Positions 1 through 5,164 of a DNA stretch of 5,413 nt are shown here, in pieces. Each line of letters begins with the position of its first letter. The stretch's first letter is position 1. The notes beneath the pieces were generated by a model, which made no database searches, was not told the DNA's origin, and was given only the letters and a program-made list of their open reading frames with translations. Origin of the DNA: Alcaligenaceae bacterium UBA6179 (GTDB taxonomy: Bacteria > Pseudomonadota > Gammaproteobacteria > Burkholderiales > Burkholderiaceae_B). The DNA lies in contig DITR01000201.1 in the NCBI GenBank assembly GCA_002422175.1, positions 869 to 6,281 of the forward strand, in the 5' to 3' direction. Both the position numbers and the translations under genes were made by a program.

Positions 1-84
1 ATGCAATGCAAATTGAGGGTTAATCACTGGGCCACCCACTTTGCCCCGAATACCATCTGTACCAAAATATATTTTTTTTGTCAT
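1..84 (-). CDS. glmM: Phosphoglucosamine mutase GlmM, N-terminal fragment (continues beyond the left edge)
   Basis: Translating the minus strand from the ATG at 84-82 gives 28 open residues to the window edge, beginning MTKKIYFGTDGIRGKVGG. The YFGTDGIRGxVG block right after the start is the N-terminal signature of GlmM, which converts glucosamine-6-phosphate to glucosamine-1-phosphate for UDP-GlcNAc, and so for peptidoglycan and LPS synthesis in the cytoplasm. The catalytic phosphoserine loop and the rest of the roughly 445-residue protein lie outside the window. The start follows the folP stop by 11 nt and shows only a weak ribosome site, which suggests co-transcription and possibly translational coupling. 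The folP-glmM pairing is the standard proteobacterial order and supports the call. Codons 2-5 contain a run of eight A. Confidence 0.93.
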   Translation of the reverse strand, partial: MTKKIYFGTDGIRGKVGGPVINPQFALH

Positions 85-95
85 GTTTTATAAGC

Positions 96-935
96 TCATT
101 TTTTTTGTTGTGTAGCTTGCCAGACTTTTACAGCATCTTGTGTGGCATCAACGTCATGAACACGTAAGATCATTGCCCCTTGCTCAAGAGCAATGAGTGC
201 ACCCGCCACACTGCCCACCATTCGTTGATCAACGGGCTTGTTAATAACTGAACCAATCATTGATTTGCGAGACAGCCCAATTAAAACAGGAAAGTCTAAC
301 GCAACAAGTTGATCTAGATGCGCCAATATTGAATAATTATGCTCTATTGTTTTACCAAAACCAAAACCTGGGTCAAGTGAAATGCGATTTCGGTTGATGC
401 CTTGTGCGATAAGCGCTAGCGCATCATCGTGTAAGGCCTTGACGACCTCTGTGACGACATCTGTATAGTTGGGTGCGTGTTGCATAGTCATGGGTTCACC
501 CTGCATATGCATCACGCACAAACCACAACTGGGGTAGTCGCTAACTATTTGACGTGAAATGGGGTTTCTAAAACCGTCAATATCGTTAATCATGTCGGCG
601 CCGGCCTCTAAGGCAGCGCGCATCACTTCAGGTTTTCGGGTATCAACCGAAATGGCTACACCGAGGTGGCGTAGCGCATGAAGAACGGGCATGACACGTT
701 TGATTTCTTGCTCAAACGTAATGCTGCTGGCACCCGGGCGAGTTGATTCGCCACCCAAATCAATTATCAGTGCGCCCTGATCAATTAGCTGTCGGGCATG
801 GCGCACTGCATTTTCTGTTGCAAAATTCAGACCGCCATCAGAAAACGAATCGGGTGTGACATTCACCACACCCATGATAATGGGTTGCGAGCGGTTAAAA
901 GCGAAGCGCCCGCATTGCCAAATATCACGCATCAT
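96..935 (-). CDS. folP: Dihydropteroate synthase FolP
   Basis: This 279-residue protein matches the usual DHPS length (about 280). DHPS condenses 6-hydroxymethyl-dihydropterin pyrophosphate with p-aminobenzoate in folate synthesis and is the sulfonamide target. The family motifs appear in order: NVTPDSFSDGG (25-35, diphosphate-binding loop 1), DLGGESTRPGA (59-69, loop 2), SVDTRK (96-101), NDIDGF (117-122), VMHMQGEPMTMQ (141-152), DPGFGFGKT (188-196), LSRKS (221-225, pterin/sulfa-site lysine) and RVHDV (258-262). All key residues of an active TIM-barrel DHPS seem present, and this is the ordinary chromosomal type, not an obvious sul resistance allele. Two ATGs are adjacent (935 and 932). The first is used here; the choice changes one residue. 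No clear Shine-Dalgarno lies in the 11-nt gap after ftsH, so coupling to ftsH translation is likely. The gene ends in a run of eight A just before TGA. Confidence 0.97.
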   Translation of the reverse strand: MMRDIWQCGRFAFNRSQPIIMGVVNVTPDSFSDGGLNFATENAVRHARQLIDQGALIIDLGGESTRPGASSITFEQEIKRVMPVLHALRHLGVAISVDTRKPEVMRAALEAGADMINDIDGFRNPISRQIVSDYPSCGLCVMHMQGEPMTMQHAPNYTDVVTEVVKALHDDALALIAQGINRNRISLDPGFGFGKTIEHNYSILAHLDQLVALDFPVLIGLSRKSMIGSVINKPVDQRMVGSVAGALIALEQGAMILRVHDVDATQDAVKVWQATQQKK

Positions 936-946
936 GTCAAAGTCGG

Positions 947-2842
947 TTAGACCACCTCAGCGGGTTTACCGCTGCTAGCACTAGGTGTAGAACCTGTTGG
1001 TGGAATATCTGACGAATCAACGTGCACAGCCGGTACCTTGGGTTCACGAGGTGGGCGACCTTCGATGATGTCATCAATTTGATCAGCGTCGATGGTTTCC
1101 CACTCGAGTAAAGCCTTAGTCATGGCTTCGACTTTCTCACGATTATTCTCTAATATCTTGCGTGCAACACCATATTGTTGATCAATAATTTTACGAATTT
1201 GATCATCAACTTTTTGCATCGTTGCTTCAGACATATGCGTGGTTTTAGTCACGCTACGACCCAAAAATACCTCGCCTTCGTTTTCAGCATAGACCATGGT
1301 GCCCAATTCTTCTGTCATACCGTAGCGGGTCACAATATCTCGCGCAATAGCTGTGGCACGTTCAAAGTCATTTGAAGCACCCGTTGTCATTTGCTGCATA
1401 AAAATTTCTTCAGCGATTCGGCCACCAAACAATACAGCTATGGTTGAGAGCAAACGCTCTTTATCCATACTGTAGCGGTCTGCAACAGGCAATTGCATGG
1501 TCACACCCAAAGCACGGCCACGTGGAATGATCGTGACTTTATGCACCGGGTCAGTTTTAGGAATCATACGTGCCACCACGGCATGACCTGACTCGTGATA
1601 GGCCGTGTTACGACGCTCTTCTTCAGGCATAACAAGTGAACGGCGTTCGGCACCCATAATAATTTTATCTTTGGCTTTTTCAAAGTCAGACATATCAACC
1701 AAACGACCGTTACGGCGTGCTGCAAAAAGTGCAGCTTCATTCACTAAGTTGGCTAAGTCTGCACCAGACATACCTGGGGTACCGCGTGCCAAAATACCTG
1801 CTTCAGTATTAGGCGCAATGGGCACTTTGCGCATATGCACTTTCAAGATCTGCTCGCGACCACGAATATCGGGTAGTGGCACAATAACTTGACGGTCAAA
1901 ACGACCGGGGCGTAACAATGCTGGGTCAAGCACGTCGGGACGGTTCGTTGCGGCAATCACAATGACGCCCTGGCTGGCTTCAAAGCCATCCATTTCAACA
2001 AGCATTTGGTTGAGTGTTTGCTCACGTTCGTCATTACCCCCACCAACACCAGCGCCACGTTGGCGACCGACTGCGTCAATTTCATCAATAAAAATGATGC
2101 AAGGTGAATGTTTTTTAGCGTTTTCAAACATGTCGCGAACACGTGCCGCACCCACACCAACGAACATTTCAACGAAATCTGAGCCAGATATGCTGAAAAA
2201 GGGTACTTTGGCTTCACCGGCAATAGCGCGCGCCAAGAGTGTTTTACCCGTACCCGGTGAACCCACCATTAATACACCCCGTGGAATACGACCACCGAGC
2301 TTCTGAAATTTGGTGGGATCACGTAAGAAATCGACTAATTCTTGTACGTCTTCTTTTGCTTCATCACAACCAGCCACATCAGCGAAAGTCGTTAAATTCG
2401 TACTTTCATCAAGCATGCGCGCTTTTGATTTACCAAAACTGAAGGCACCACCTTTGCCACCACCCTGCATTTGACGCATGAAGAAGATCCAGACGCCAAT
2501 GAGCAACAACATGGGGAACCATGACACGAAAATGCTCATCAACAATGAGGGCTCATCGCGTGCCTTACCTGAGACTTGAACGCCAGCCTTCATGAGGTCA
2601 GACACCATCCAGATGTCGCCAGGCGACGTAATGGTGTAAGGGCGGCCACTTTCTGGTGTGACGTGCAACACATCTGTTTGCACGTCTACTTTACGAATCT
2701 TTCCGGCACGGGCATCGTCCATAAACTGGGTATAACTGACAGACTCTTGTGCAACAGGTCGCCCGTCAAACTGTTTAAAAACAGTAAACAATACCAAAGC
2801 AATGACCATCCATACCGCTATTTTTGAGAACGAATTGTTCAC
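947..2842 (-). CDS. ftsH: ATP-dependent zinc metalloprotease FtsH (membrane AAA+ protease)
   Basis: This 631-residue protein is close to E. coli FtsH (644). FtsH is a hexameric inner-membrane protease that degrades unassembled membrane proteins and short-lived regulators; in E. coli these include LpxC and the heat-shock sigma factor. Visible parts are: transmembrane segment 1 (about 8-22), a periplasmic domain (about 23-102), transmembrane segment 2 (about 103-121), Walker A GSPGTGKT (194-201), pore loop FVGVG (227-231), Walker B FIDEID (251-256), the second region of homology with arginine fingers R311 and R314, the zinc site HESGH (416-420) and the third zinc ligand D492 in TGASNDFERAT. The last 30 or so residues are rich in Pro, Ser and Thr and look disordered. 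Translation begins at GTG (2842-2840) because an AGGAG sits 7 nt upstream and the protein then starts with the family's MNNSFSK. It lies 153 nt downstream of rlmE and 11 nt upstream of folP, so it heads an ftsH-folP-glmM unit, possibly with read-through from rlmE. Confidence 0.98.
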   Translation of the reverse strand: MNNSFSKIAVWMVIALVLFTVFKQFDGRPVAQESVSYTQFMDDARAGKIRKVDVQTDVLHVTPESGRPYTITSPGDIWMVSDLMKAGVQVSGKARDEPSLLMSIFVSWFPMLLLIGVWIFFMRQMQGGGKGGAFSFGKSKARMLDESTNLTTFADVAGCDEAKEDVQELVDFLRDPTKFQKLGGRIPRGVLMVGSPGTGKTLLARAIAGEAKVPFFSISGSDFVEMFVGVGAARVRDMFENAKKHSPCIIFIDEIDAVGRQRGAGVGGGNDEREQTLNQMLVEMDGFEASQGVIVIAATNRPDVLDPALLRPGRFDRQVIVPLPDIRGREQILKVHMRKVPIAPNTEAGILARGTPGMSGADLANLVNEAALFAARRNGRLVDMSDFEKAKDKIIMGAERRSLVMPEEERRNTAYHESGHAVVARMIPKTDPVHKVTIIPRGRALGVTMQLPVADRYSMDKERLLSTIAVLFGGRIAEEIFMQQMTTGASNDFERATAIARDIVTRYGMTEELGTMVYAENEGEVFLGRSVTKTTHMSEATMQKVDDQIRKIIDQQYGVARKILENNREKVEAMTKALLEWETIDADQIDDIIEGRPPREPKVPAVHVDSSDIPPTGSTPSASSGKPAEVV

Positions 2843-2849
2843 GGCCGAT

Positions 2850-2854
2850 CTCCT
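2850..2854 (-). promoter_or_regulatory. Shine-Dalgarno of ftsH that fixes a GTG start
   Basis: On the minus strand AGGAG lies 7 nt before the GTG at 2842. It is the strongest ribosome-binding site in the window and justifies a non-ATG start, since no in-frame ATG lies nearby that would keep the conserved FtsH N-terminus. Confidence 0.85.
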
Positions 2855-2920
2855 GCAATATATTTCACAATTTGCTTAGCCTCGGCAAAGGCATAACAAA
2901 TAAAATTGACAACTCATTCT

Positions 2921-2938
2921 ACCCGTATTTTTACGGGT
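2921..2938. promoter_or_regulatory. Perfect 7-bp inverted repeat (ACCCGTA-TTTT-TACGGGT) between rlmE and ftsH
   Basis: The arms 2921-2927 and 2932-2938 are exactly complementary around a 4-nt centre. No U-tract follows on either strand, so a classic intrinsic terminator is unlikely. On the minus strand the repeat overlaps promoter-like hexamers: TAGAAT (2921-2916) as a -10, with either TTGACC (2941-2936, 14-nt spacer, too short) or CTGTCA (2947-2942, 20-nt spacer) as a -35. A palindrome inside an over-long spacer resembles MerR-family operators. It could equally be an mRNA hairpin in the ftsH leader, about 78 nt before the start codon. The repeat is seen; its function is inferred. Confidence 0.5.
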
Positions 2939-2995
2939 CAATGACAGTTAACCCTATTACCCACATGAAGCCAGCCTAATTAGAACGGCTTAAGA

Positions 2996-3628
2996 CTATT
3001 TTAGCCATTTAGCCACTAAAAACGTCTCAGATGATCGGTCACGTGAGGCCTTGGGCTTGCGCTCAACCACGCGTTTAAAGTCTCTTTTGAGCAATTCAAC
3101 AATTTGAGAAAAGCCCGTACCATGAAAAGCTTTCACAATTAATGCCCCATCAGCTTTCAAGTTTTGAGTGGCAAAATGCTGCGCCAGCTCGCAAACATGG
3201 GCAATACGCGCTGAGTCAGCACTACTTACACCTGATAAGTTGGGGGACATATCTGAAATAACAAGGTCTACTTTGGTCTGACCAAGCTTTTCGTGCAGAG
3301 CTTTTGAAACGCTATCTTCACGAAAATCACCCAAAATGAACTCAACGCCAGCAATAGGTTCCATCGGAAGCAAATCTAGAGCGATAATACGTCCGTTGAG
3401 TATGCCACCCGCCCCAACCAGCCTTTCTCGGGCAACTTGAGACCAGCTACCTGGTGTTGAACCTAAATCAACCACCACATCACCCGGGCGTAACAGTTTT
3501 TCAGTATCGGCAATCTCAATAAGCTTAAATGCAGCTCGTGCCCGATAGCCTTTTTGCTGCGCCAGTTTCACATAGGGGTCTAGCAGATGTTGATTGATCC
3601 ACTCTTGTGAAAATTTCTTTTTAGCCAT
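2996..3628 (-). CDS. rlmE: 23S rRNA (uridine 2552-2'-O)-methyltransferase RlmE (RrmJ/FtsJ)
   Basis: This 210-residue protein matches the family length (E. coli 209). RlmE transfers a methyl group from S-adenosylmethionine to the 2'-OH of U2552 in the A-loop of 23S rRNA, late in 50S assembly. The Rossmann-type SAM motif VDLGSTPGSWSQ spans 53-64. The K-D-K-E catalytic tetrad is intact as K35 (AFKLIEI), D126 (ISDMSPN), K166 (IVKAFHG) and E201 (SSETFLVA). The start MAKKKFSQEWINQHLLDPYV is the expected N-terminus, so the ATG at 3628-3626 is retained although no good Shine-Dalgarno lies in the 18 nt separating it from the divergent yhbY start. It precedes ftsH on the same strand, the conserved rlmE-ftsH pairing that in E. 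coli forms a heat-shock-responsive unit. No sigma-32-type promoter could be recognised here with confidence. Confidence 0.97.
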   Translation of the reverse strand: MAKKKFSQEWINQHLLDPYVKLAQQKGYRARAAFKLIEIADTEKLLRPGDVVVDLGSTPGSWSQVARERLVGAGGILNGRIIALDLLPMEPIAGVEFILGDFREDSVSKALHEKLGQTKVDLVISDMSPNLSGVSSADSARIAHVCELAQHFATQNLKADGALIVKAFHGTGFSQIVELLKRDFKRVVERKPKASRDRSSETFLVAKWLK

Positions 3629-3633
3629 TACCG

Positions 3634-3639
3634 TACAAT
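3634..3639 (+). promoter_or_regulatory. Candidate -10 element (TACAAT) for yhbY
   Basis: TACAAT, matching TATAAT at 5 of 6 positions, lies 7 nt before the yhbY ATG at 3647. If used, transcription would start at or next to the ATG and make a leaderless mRNA, which would fit the absence of a Shine-Dalgarno. No good -35 lies 16-18 nt upstream; the nearest, TTGTGA at 3605-3610, is 23 nt away. Weak call. Confidence 0.22.
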
Positions 3640-3643
3640 TCCA

Positions 3644-3672
3644 ATTATGTCGACACTCGAACTCACCAGCAA
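3644..3672 (-). promoter_or_regulatory. Candidate sigma-70 promoter for rlmE lying inside the yhbY start region
   Basis: On the minus strand TTGCTG (3672-3667) is followed after exactly 17 nt by CATAAT (3649-3644). The -10 matches consensus at 5 of 6 positions and the -35 at 3 of 6. Transcription would start near 3637, about 9 nt before the rlmE ATG. The -10 overlaps the start codon of yhbY. Support is by consensus and spacing only. Confidence 0.35.
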
Positions 3673-4234
3673 ATCACGCAGCGCACTTCGCGGCGCAGCC
3701 CACCCACTTAAACCAGTCGTTATGATTGGTGACCAAGGCTTAACCGCCCCGGTGCTTAAAGAAATTGACTTAGCACTCAATTCGCATGAGCTCATCAAGG
3801 TTAAAGCCGGCACCCAAGAGCGCGAAGACCGCAACACCATCTTGACACAAATTTGCGAACAGCTCGCTTGCGCTGCCGTTCACCACTTGGGCAAAACGTT
3901 AATTCTTTATCGCCCAAGCGATCGCCGCGCTTACGCTGAAGTATTGGGTGAAAAGATAGCCAAACCCATTGCTATATTAAAACGCAAAGCATCTGACCCA
4001 CACACCCCTAAAAAACTAGCGGCTCAAGGTAAAACACTAGGCAAACGTTCACGTATTGTAAAAGATACTGACCGTGATACCGGAAATGGGCGCGAAACAC
4101 GTGTATTTTCAGCCGAAAAGCCAACCCGACCCACTCGTCGCGCCGTGGGTCAAACGGCCAAACGTGCCACGCAAGCAAAGCCTCGCAGTGCCATGAGTTT
4201 AAAGTCTGGCGCACGTCGCGGTCGCACCAATTAA
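3647..4234 (+). CDS. yhbY: YhbY family RNA-binding (CRM domain) protein with a long basic C-terminal extension
   Basis: Residues 1-90 are a complete CRM/YhbY domain: LTSKSRSALRGAAHPLKP, the GxxG RNA-contact loop GDQG (28-31) followed by LT, HELIKVKAG (47-55) and LGKTLILYRP (81-90). YhbY associates with pre-50S ribosomal subunits, and the placement divergent from the rRNA methyltransferase rlmE fits a ribosome-assembly role. E. coli YhbY stops soon after the LYRP block at about 97 residues, whereas this one continues to 195. The extra 105 residues contain about 29 Lys/Arg against 9 Asp/Glu, many Thr, Ala and Pro, and no recognised domain; they look disordered and suited to binding RNA. The ATG at 3647 is chosen because the MxxLELT start resembles other betaproteobacterial homologues; it has no Shine-Dalgarno. 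The extension stays in frame without a stop, so it is not a simple frameshift artefact. Confidence 0.92.
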   Translation: MSTLELTSKSRSALRGAAHPLKPVVMIGDQGLTAPVLKEIDLALNSHELIKVKAGTQEREDRNTILTQICEQLACAAVHHLGKTLILYRPSDRRAYAEVLGEKIAKPIAILKRKASDPHTPKKLAAQGKTLGKRSRIVKDTDRDTGNGRETRVFSAEKPTRPTRRAVGQTAKRATQAKPRSAMSLKSGARRGRTN

Positions 4235-4290
4235 CTCACGTTTTAACTGACTGAAGCGTGCTCTGACAATGCACTAACTCTTGTTGGTTT

Positions 4291-4368
4291 GAAGCCCCTG
4301 CGACTGAATTGACACCAACGTTTAGTTTTATAAAAAACGTTGTTAAATCATTTCAAGACAGGGGTTTT
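4291..4368 (+). terminator. Long three-tier imperfect hairpin with U-tract downstream of yhbY
   Basis: An outer stem pairs 4291-4300 (GAAGCCCCTG) with 4359-4368 (CAGGGGTTTT), counting two G-U pairs. A middle stem pairs 4305-4312 with 4348-4355 (7 of 8, one T-T mismatch). An inner stem pairs 4316-4323 (CAACGTTT) with 4335-4342 perfectly, and a 3-bp cap is possible beyond an AG bulge. Five T (4365-4369) follow the CAGGGG arm, so on the plus strand it could end yhbY transcripts 57 nt past the stop codon. It is far longer than a normal intrinsic terminator and could instead be a small dispersed repeat or a structured 3'-UTR RNA. Pairing was worked out by hand, without energies. Confidence 0.5.
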
Positions 4369-4423
4369 TCTAAAGCACTCGACCTACAGATGTCACGTAG
4401 AAGCGACACGAAGACATTTAGTC

Positions 4424-4452
4424 AAATAGTAAAACGCAACCGAATGGGTTGC
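4424..4452 (-). terminator. Probable intrinsic terminator of greA
   Basis: Reading the minus strand, GCAACC (4452-4447), a 5-nt loop and GGTTGC (4441-4436) form a perfect 6-bp stem, followed by GTTTTACTATTT. It begins 41 nt past the greA stop codon and is oriented correctly for greA. The stem is short and the U-tract is interrupted, so termination may be partial. Confidence 0.58.
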
Positions 4453-4493
4453 TTCATGTCAAAACAACGAGCCGTGATCTCATCGTCATTTAG

Positions 4494-4970
4494 TTAGATA
4501 TAACGCACATCTAATATTTCATACTCTATCACCCCTGATGGAGCGTTCACTTCAACTACGTCACCCGCAACTTTACCTATAAGTGCGCGTGCAACTGGGC
4601 TTGAAATTGAAATAAGGTTTTGACGAATATCAGCCTCAATATCACCGACTATTTGATAGGTAACGCGAGCGCTTGATGTCAAATCTTCAATATCTACCGT
4701 AGCACCAAAGACAACCTTACCTTCAGCGTCGAGTTCTTTAGGGTCAATAACCTGTGCATTTGAAAGCGTACCGTCTAGTTCAATAATACGGCCTTCAACA
4801 AACGCTTGACGCTCGCGCGCGGCGTCGTATTCTGCATTTTCAGACAAGTCACCTTGGGCACGCGCTTCAGCAATGGCATTGATCACGTCAGGGCGTTCAA
4901 CATGCTTGAGACGATGTAACTCTTCTTTCAAACGTTTGGCACCGGCAACGGTCATAGGTATGGCAGACAT
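4494..4970 (-). CDS. greA: Transcription elongation factor GreA
   Basis: Starting at the ATG 4970-4968, the protein is 158 residues, exactly the usual GreA length, and begins MSAIPMTVAGAKRLKEELHR. GreA inserts an N-terminal coiled coil into the RNA polymerase secondary channel and stimulates cleavage of backtracked RNA. The tip motif GDLSENAEY (40-48) holds the acidic pair D41 and E44 that coordinate the catalytic metal. The C-terminal FKBP-like domain is seen around SISSPVARALIGKVAGD (121-137). The reading frame stays open upstream to an ATG at 5027, but those 19 extra residues (MTPVHNSAG...) are unlike GreA, run through a hairpin and lie beyond the ribosome site, so they are rejected. AGGA sits 8 nt before the chosen ATG. 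The gene converges with yhbY and diverges from the phosphatase gene, so it is probably monocistronic. Its leader shows terminator-like structure. Confidence 0.97.
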   Translation of the reverse strand: MSAIPMTVAGAKRLKEELHRLKHVERPDVINAIAEARAQGDLSENAEYDAARERQAFVEGRIIELDGTLSNAQVIDPKELDAEGKVVFGATVDIEDLTSSARVTYQIVGDIEADIRQNLISISSPVARALIGKVAGDVVEVNAPSGVIEYEILDVRYI

Positions 4971-4978
4971 AACAAAAT

Positions 4979-4982
4979 TCCT
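4979..4982 (-). promoter_or_regulatory. Shine-Dalgarno of greA (AGGA) that decides the start
   Basis: AGGA on the minus strand ends 8 nt before the ATG at 4970. This supports the 158-residue GreA over a longer in-frame reading that would begin at 5027. Confidence 0.75.
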
Positions 4983-4985
4983 AAA

Positions 4986-5024
4986 TAAAAAAAGATAAAC
5001 CCCGGCCGAATTATGAACCGGGGT
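4986..5024 (-). terminator. Terminator-like hairpin in the greA leader (possible attenuator)
   Basis: On the minus strand ACCCCGG (5024-5018), a 12-nt loop and CCGGGGT (5005-4999) form a perfect 7-bp GC-rich stem, followed by TTATC and seven T (4993-4987). This is intrinsic-terminator architecture pointing toward greA. The only gene upstream on this side is divergent, so transcripts reaching it should come from the greA promoter itself. A leader terminator of this kind would release an RNA of about 55 nt and limit greA expression, as reported for the GraL leader RNAs of E. coli greA. The structure is seen; the regulatory role is inference by analogy. Confidence 0.6.
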
Positions 5025-5049
5025 CAATATTTAAAACAACAATAAGTCT

Positions 5050-5077
5050 ATTGTAGGAAAGTTTAGAAACTTTGCAA
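5050..5077 (-). promoter_or_regulatory. greA: Candidate sigma-70 promoter of greA
   Basis: On the minus strand TTGCAA (5077-5072, 4 of 6 matches) is followed after 16 nt by TACAAT (5055-5050, 5 of 6 matches). The expected start near 5043 gives a leader of about 73 nt containing the terminator-like hairpin. It is the best promoter match in the divergent region on this strand. Confidence 0.5.
5058..5073. promoter_or_regulatory. 16-bp palindrome (AAAGTTT-AG-AAACTTT) within the candidate greA promoter
   Basis: Two perfect 7-bp arms are separated by 2 bp. The palindrome fills most of the spacer between the candidate -35 and -10 of greA and overlaps the -35 by two bases, a position where a bound dimer could block or modulate polymerase. 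A second, smaller palindrome (AAGTG-GG-CACTT, 5076-5087) adjoins it. No cognate regulator is recognised; AT-rich palindromes also arise by chance. Confidence 0.4.
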
Positions 5078-5164
5078 GTGGGCACTTAGAAATAACAACT
5101 GGCTGAGCCAAAATAAAAAAACTGCCATACACTCTCTCATCTACATTTGTTAGGCATTTTCGAT

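Noticed and set aside
1605..2442. Several open frames of 67-114 codons inside ftsH on both strands
   Set aside because: They overlap a highly conserved AAA+ coding region, lack ribosome sites and have no family-like sequence. They are shadows of ftsH codon usage.
2906..2934. Plus-strand TTGACA upstream of the ftsH palindrome, as a promoter toward rlmE
   Set aside because: No acceptable -10 lies 15-19 nt downstream, and the transcript would be antisense to rlmE with no supporting signal.
2971..2995. Weak inverted repeat after the rlmE stop, as an rlmE terminator
   Set aside because: Only about 5 bp can pair over a 14-nt loop and no U-tract follows, so read-through into ftsH is more likely.
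4256..4275. GTGC...GCAC inverted repeat just after yhbY, as its terminator
   Set aside because: The stem is only 4 bp and no T-run follows. The hairpin at 4291-4368 is a better candidate.
4309..4336. Perfect -35 hexamer TTGACA with TAAAAA 16 nt downstream, as a plus-strand promoter
   Set aside because: The -10 matches only 4 of 6, the hexamers lie within the stems of the long hairpin, and no gene or local terminator follows to define a product.
4309..4497. Small plus-strand ORF of 62 codons between yhbY and greA
   Set aside because: It begins at a TTG within the long hairpin, has no ribosome site, shows no recognisable protein features and runs into the greA 3' end and its terminator. Likely chance.
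4414..4500. Short direct repeat around ATTTAGT (4414-4430 and 4484-4500)
   Set aside because: Only seven bases match exactly, within AT-rich sequence. Too short to distinguish from chance.
4971..5027. N-terminal extension of greA from an upstream in-frame ATG (177-residue reading)
   Set aside because: The added residues do not resemble GreA, they overlap the GC-rich leader hairpin, and the AGGA ribosome site and family-typical 158-residue length fit the ATG at 4970.
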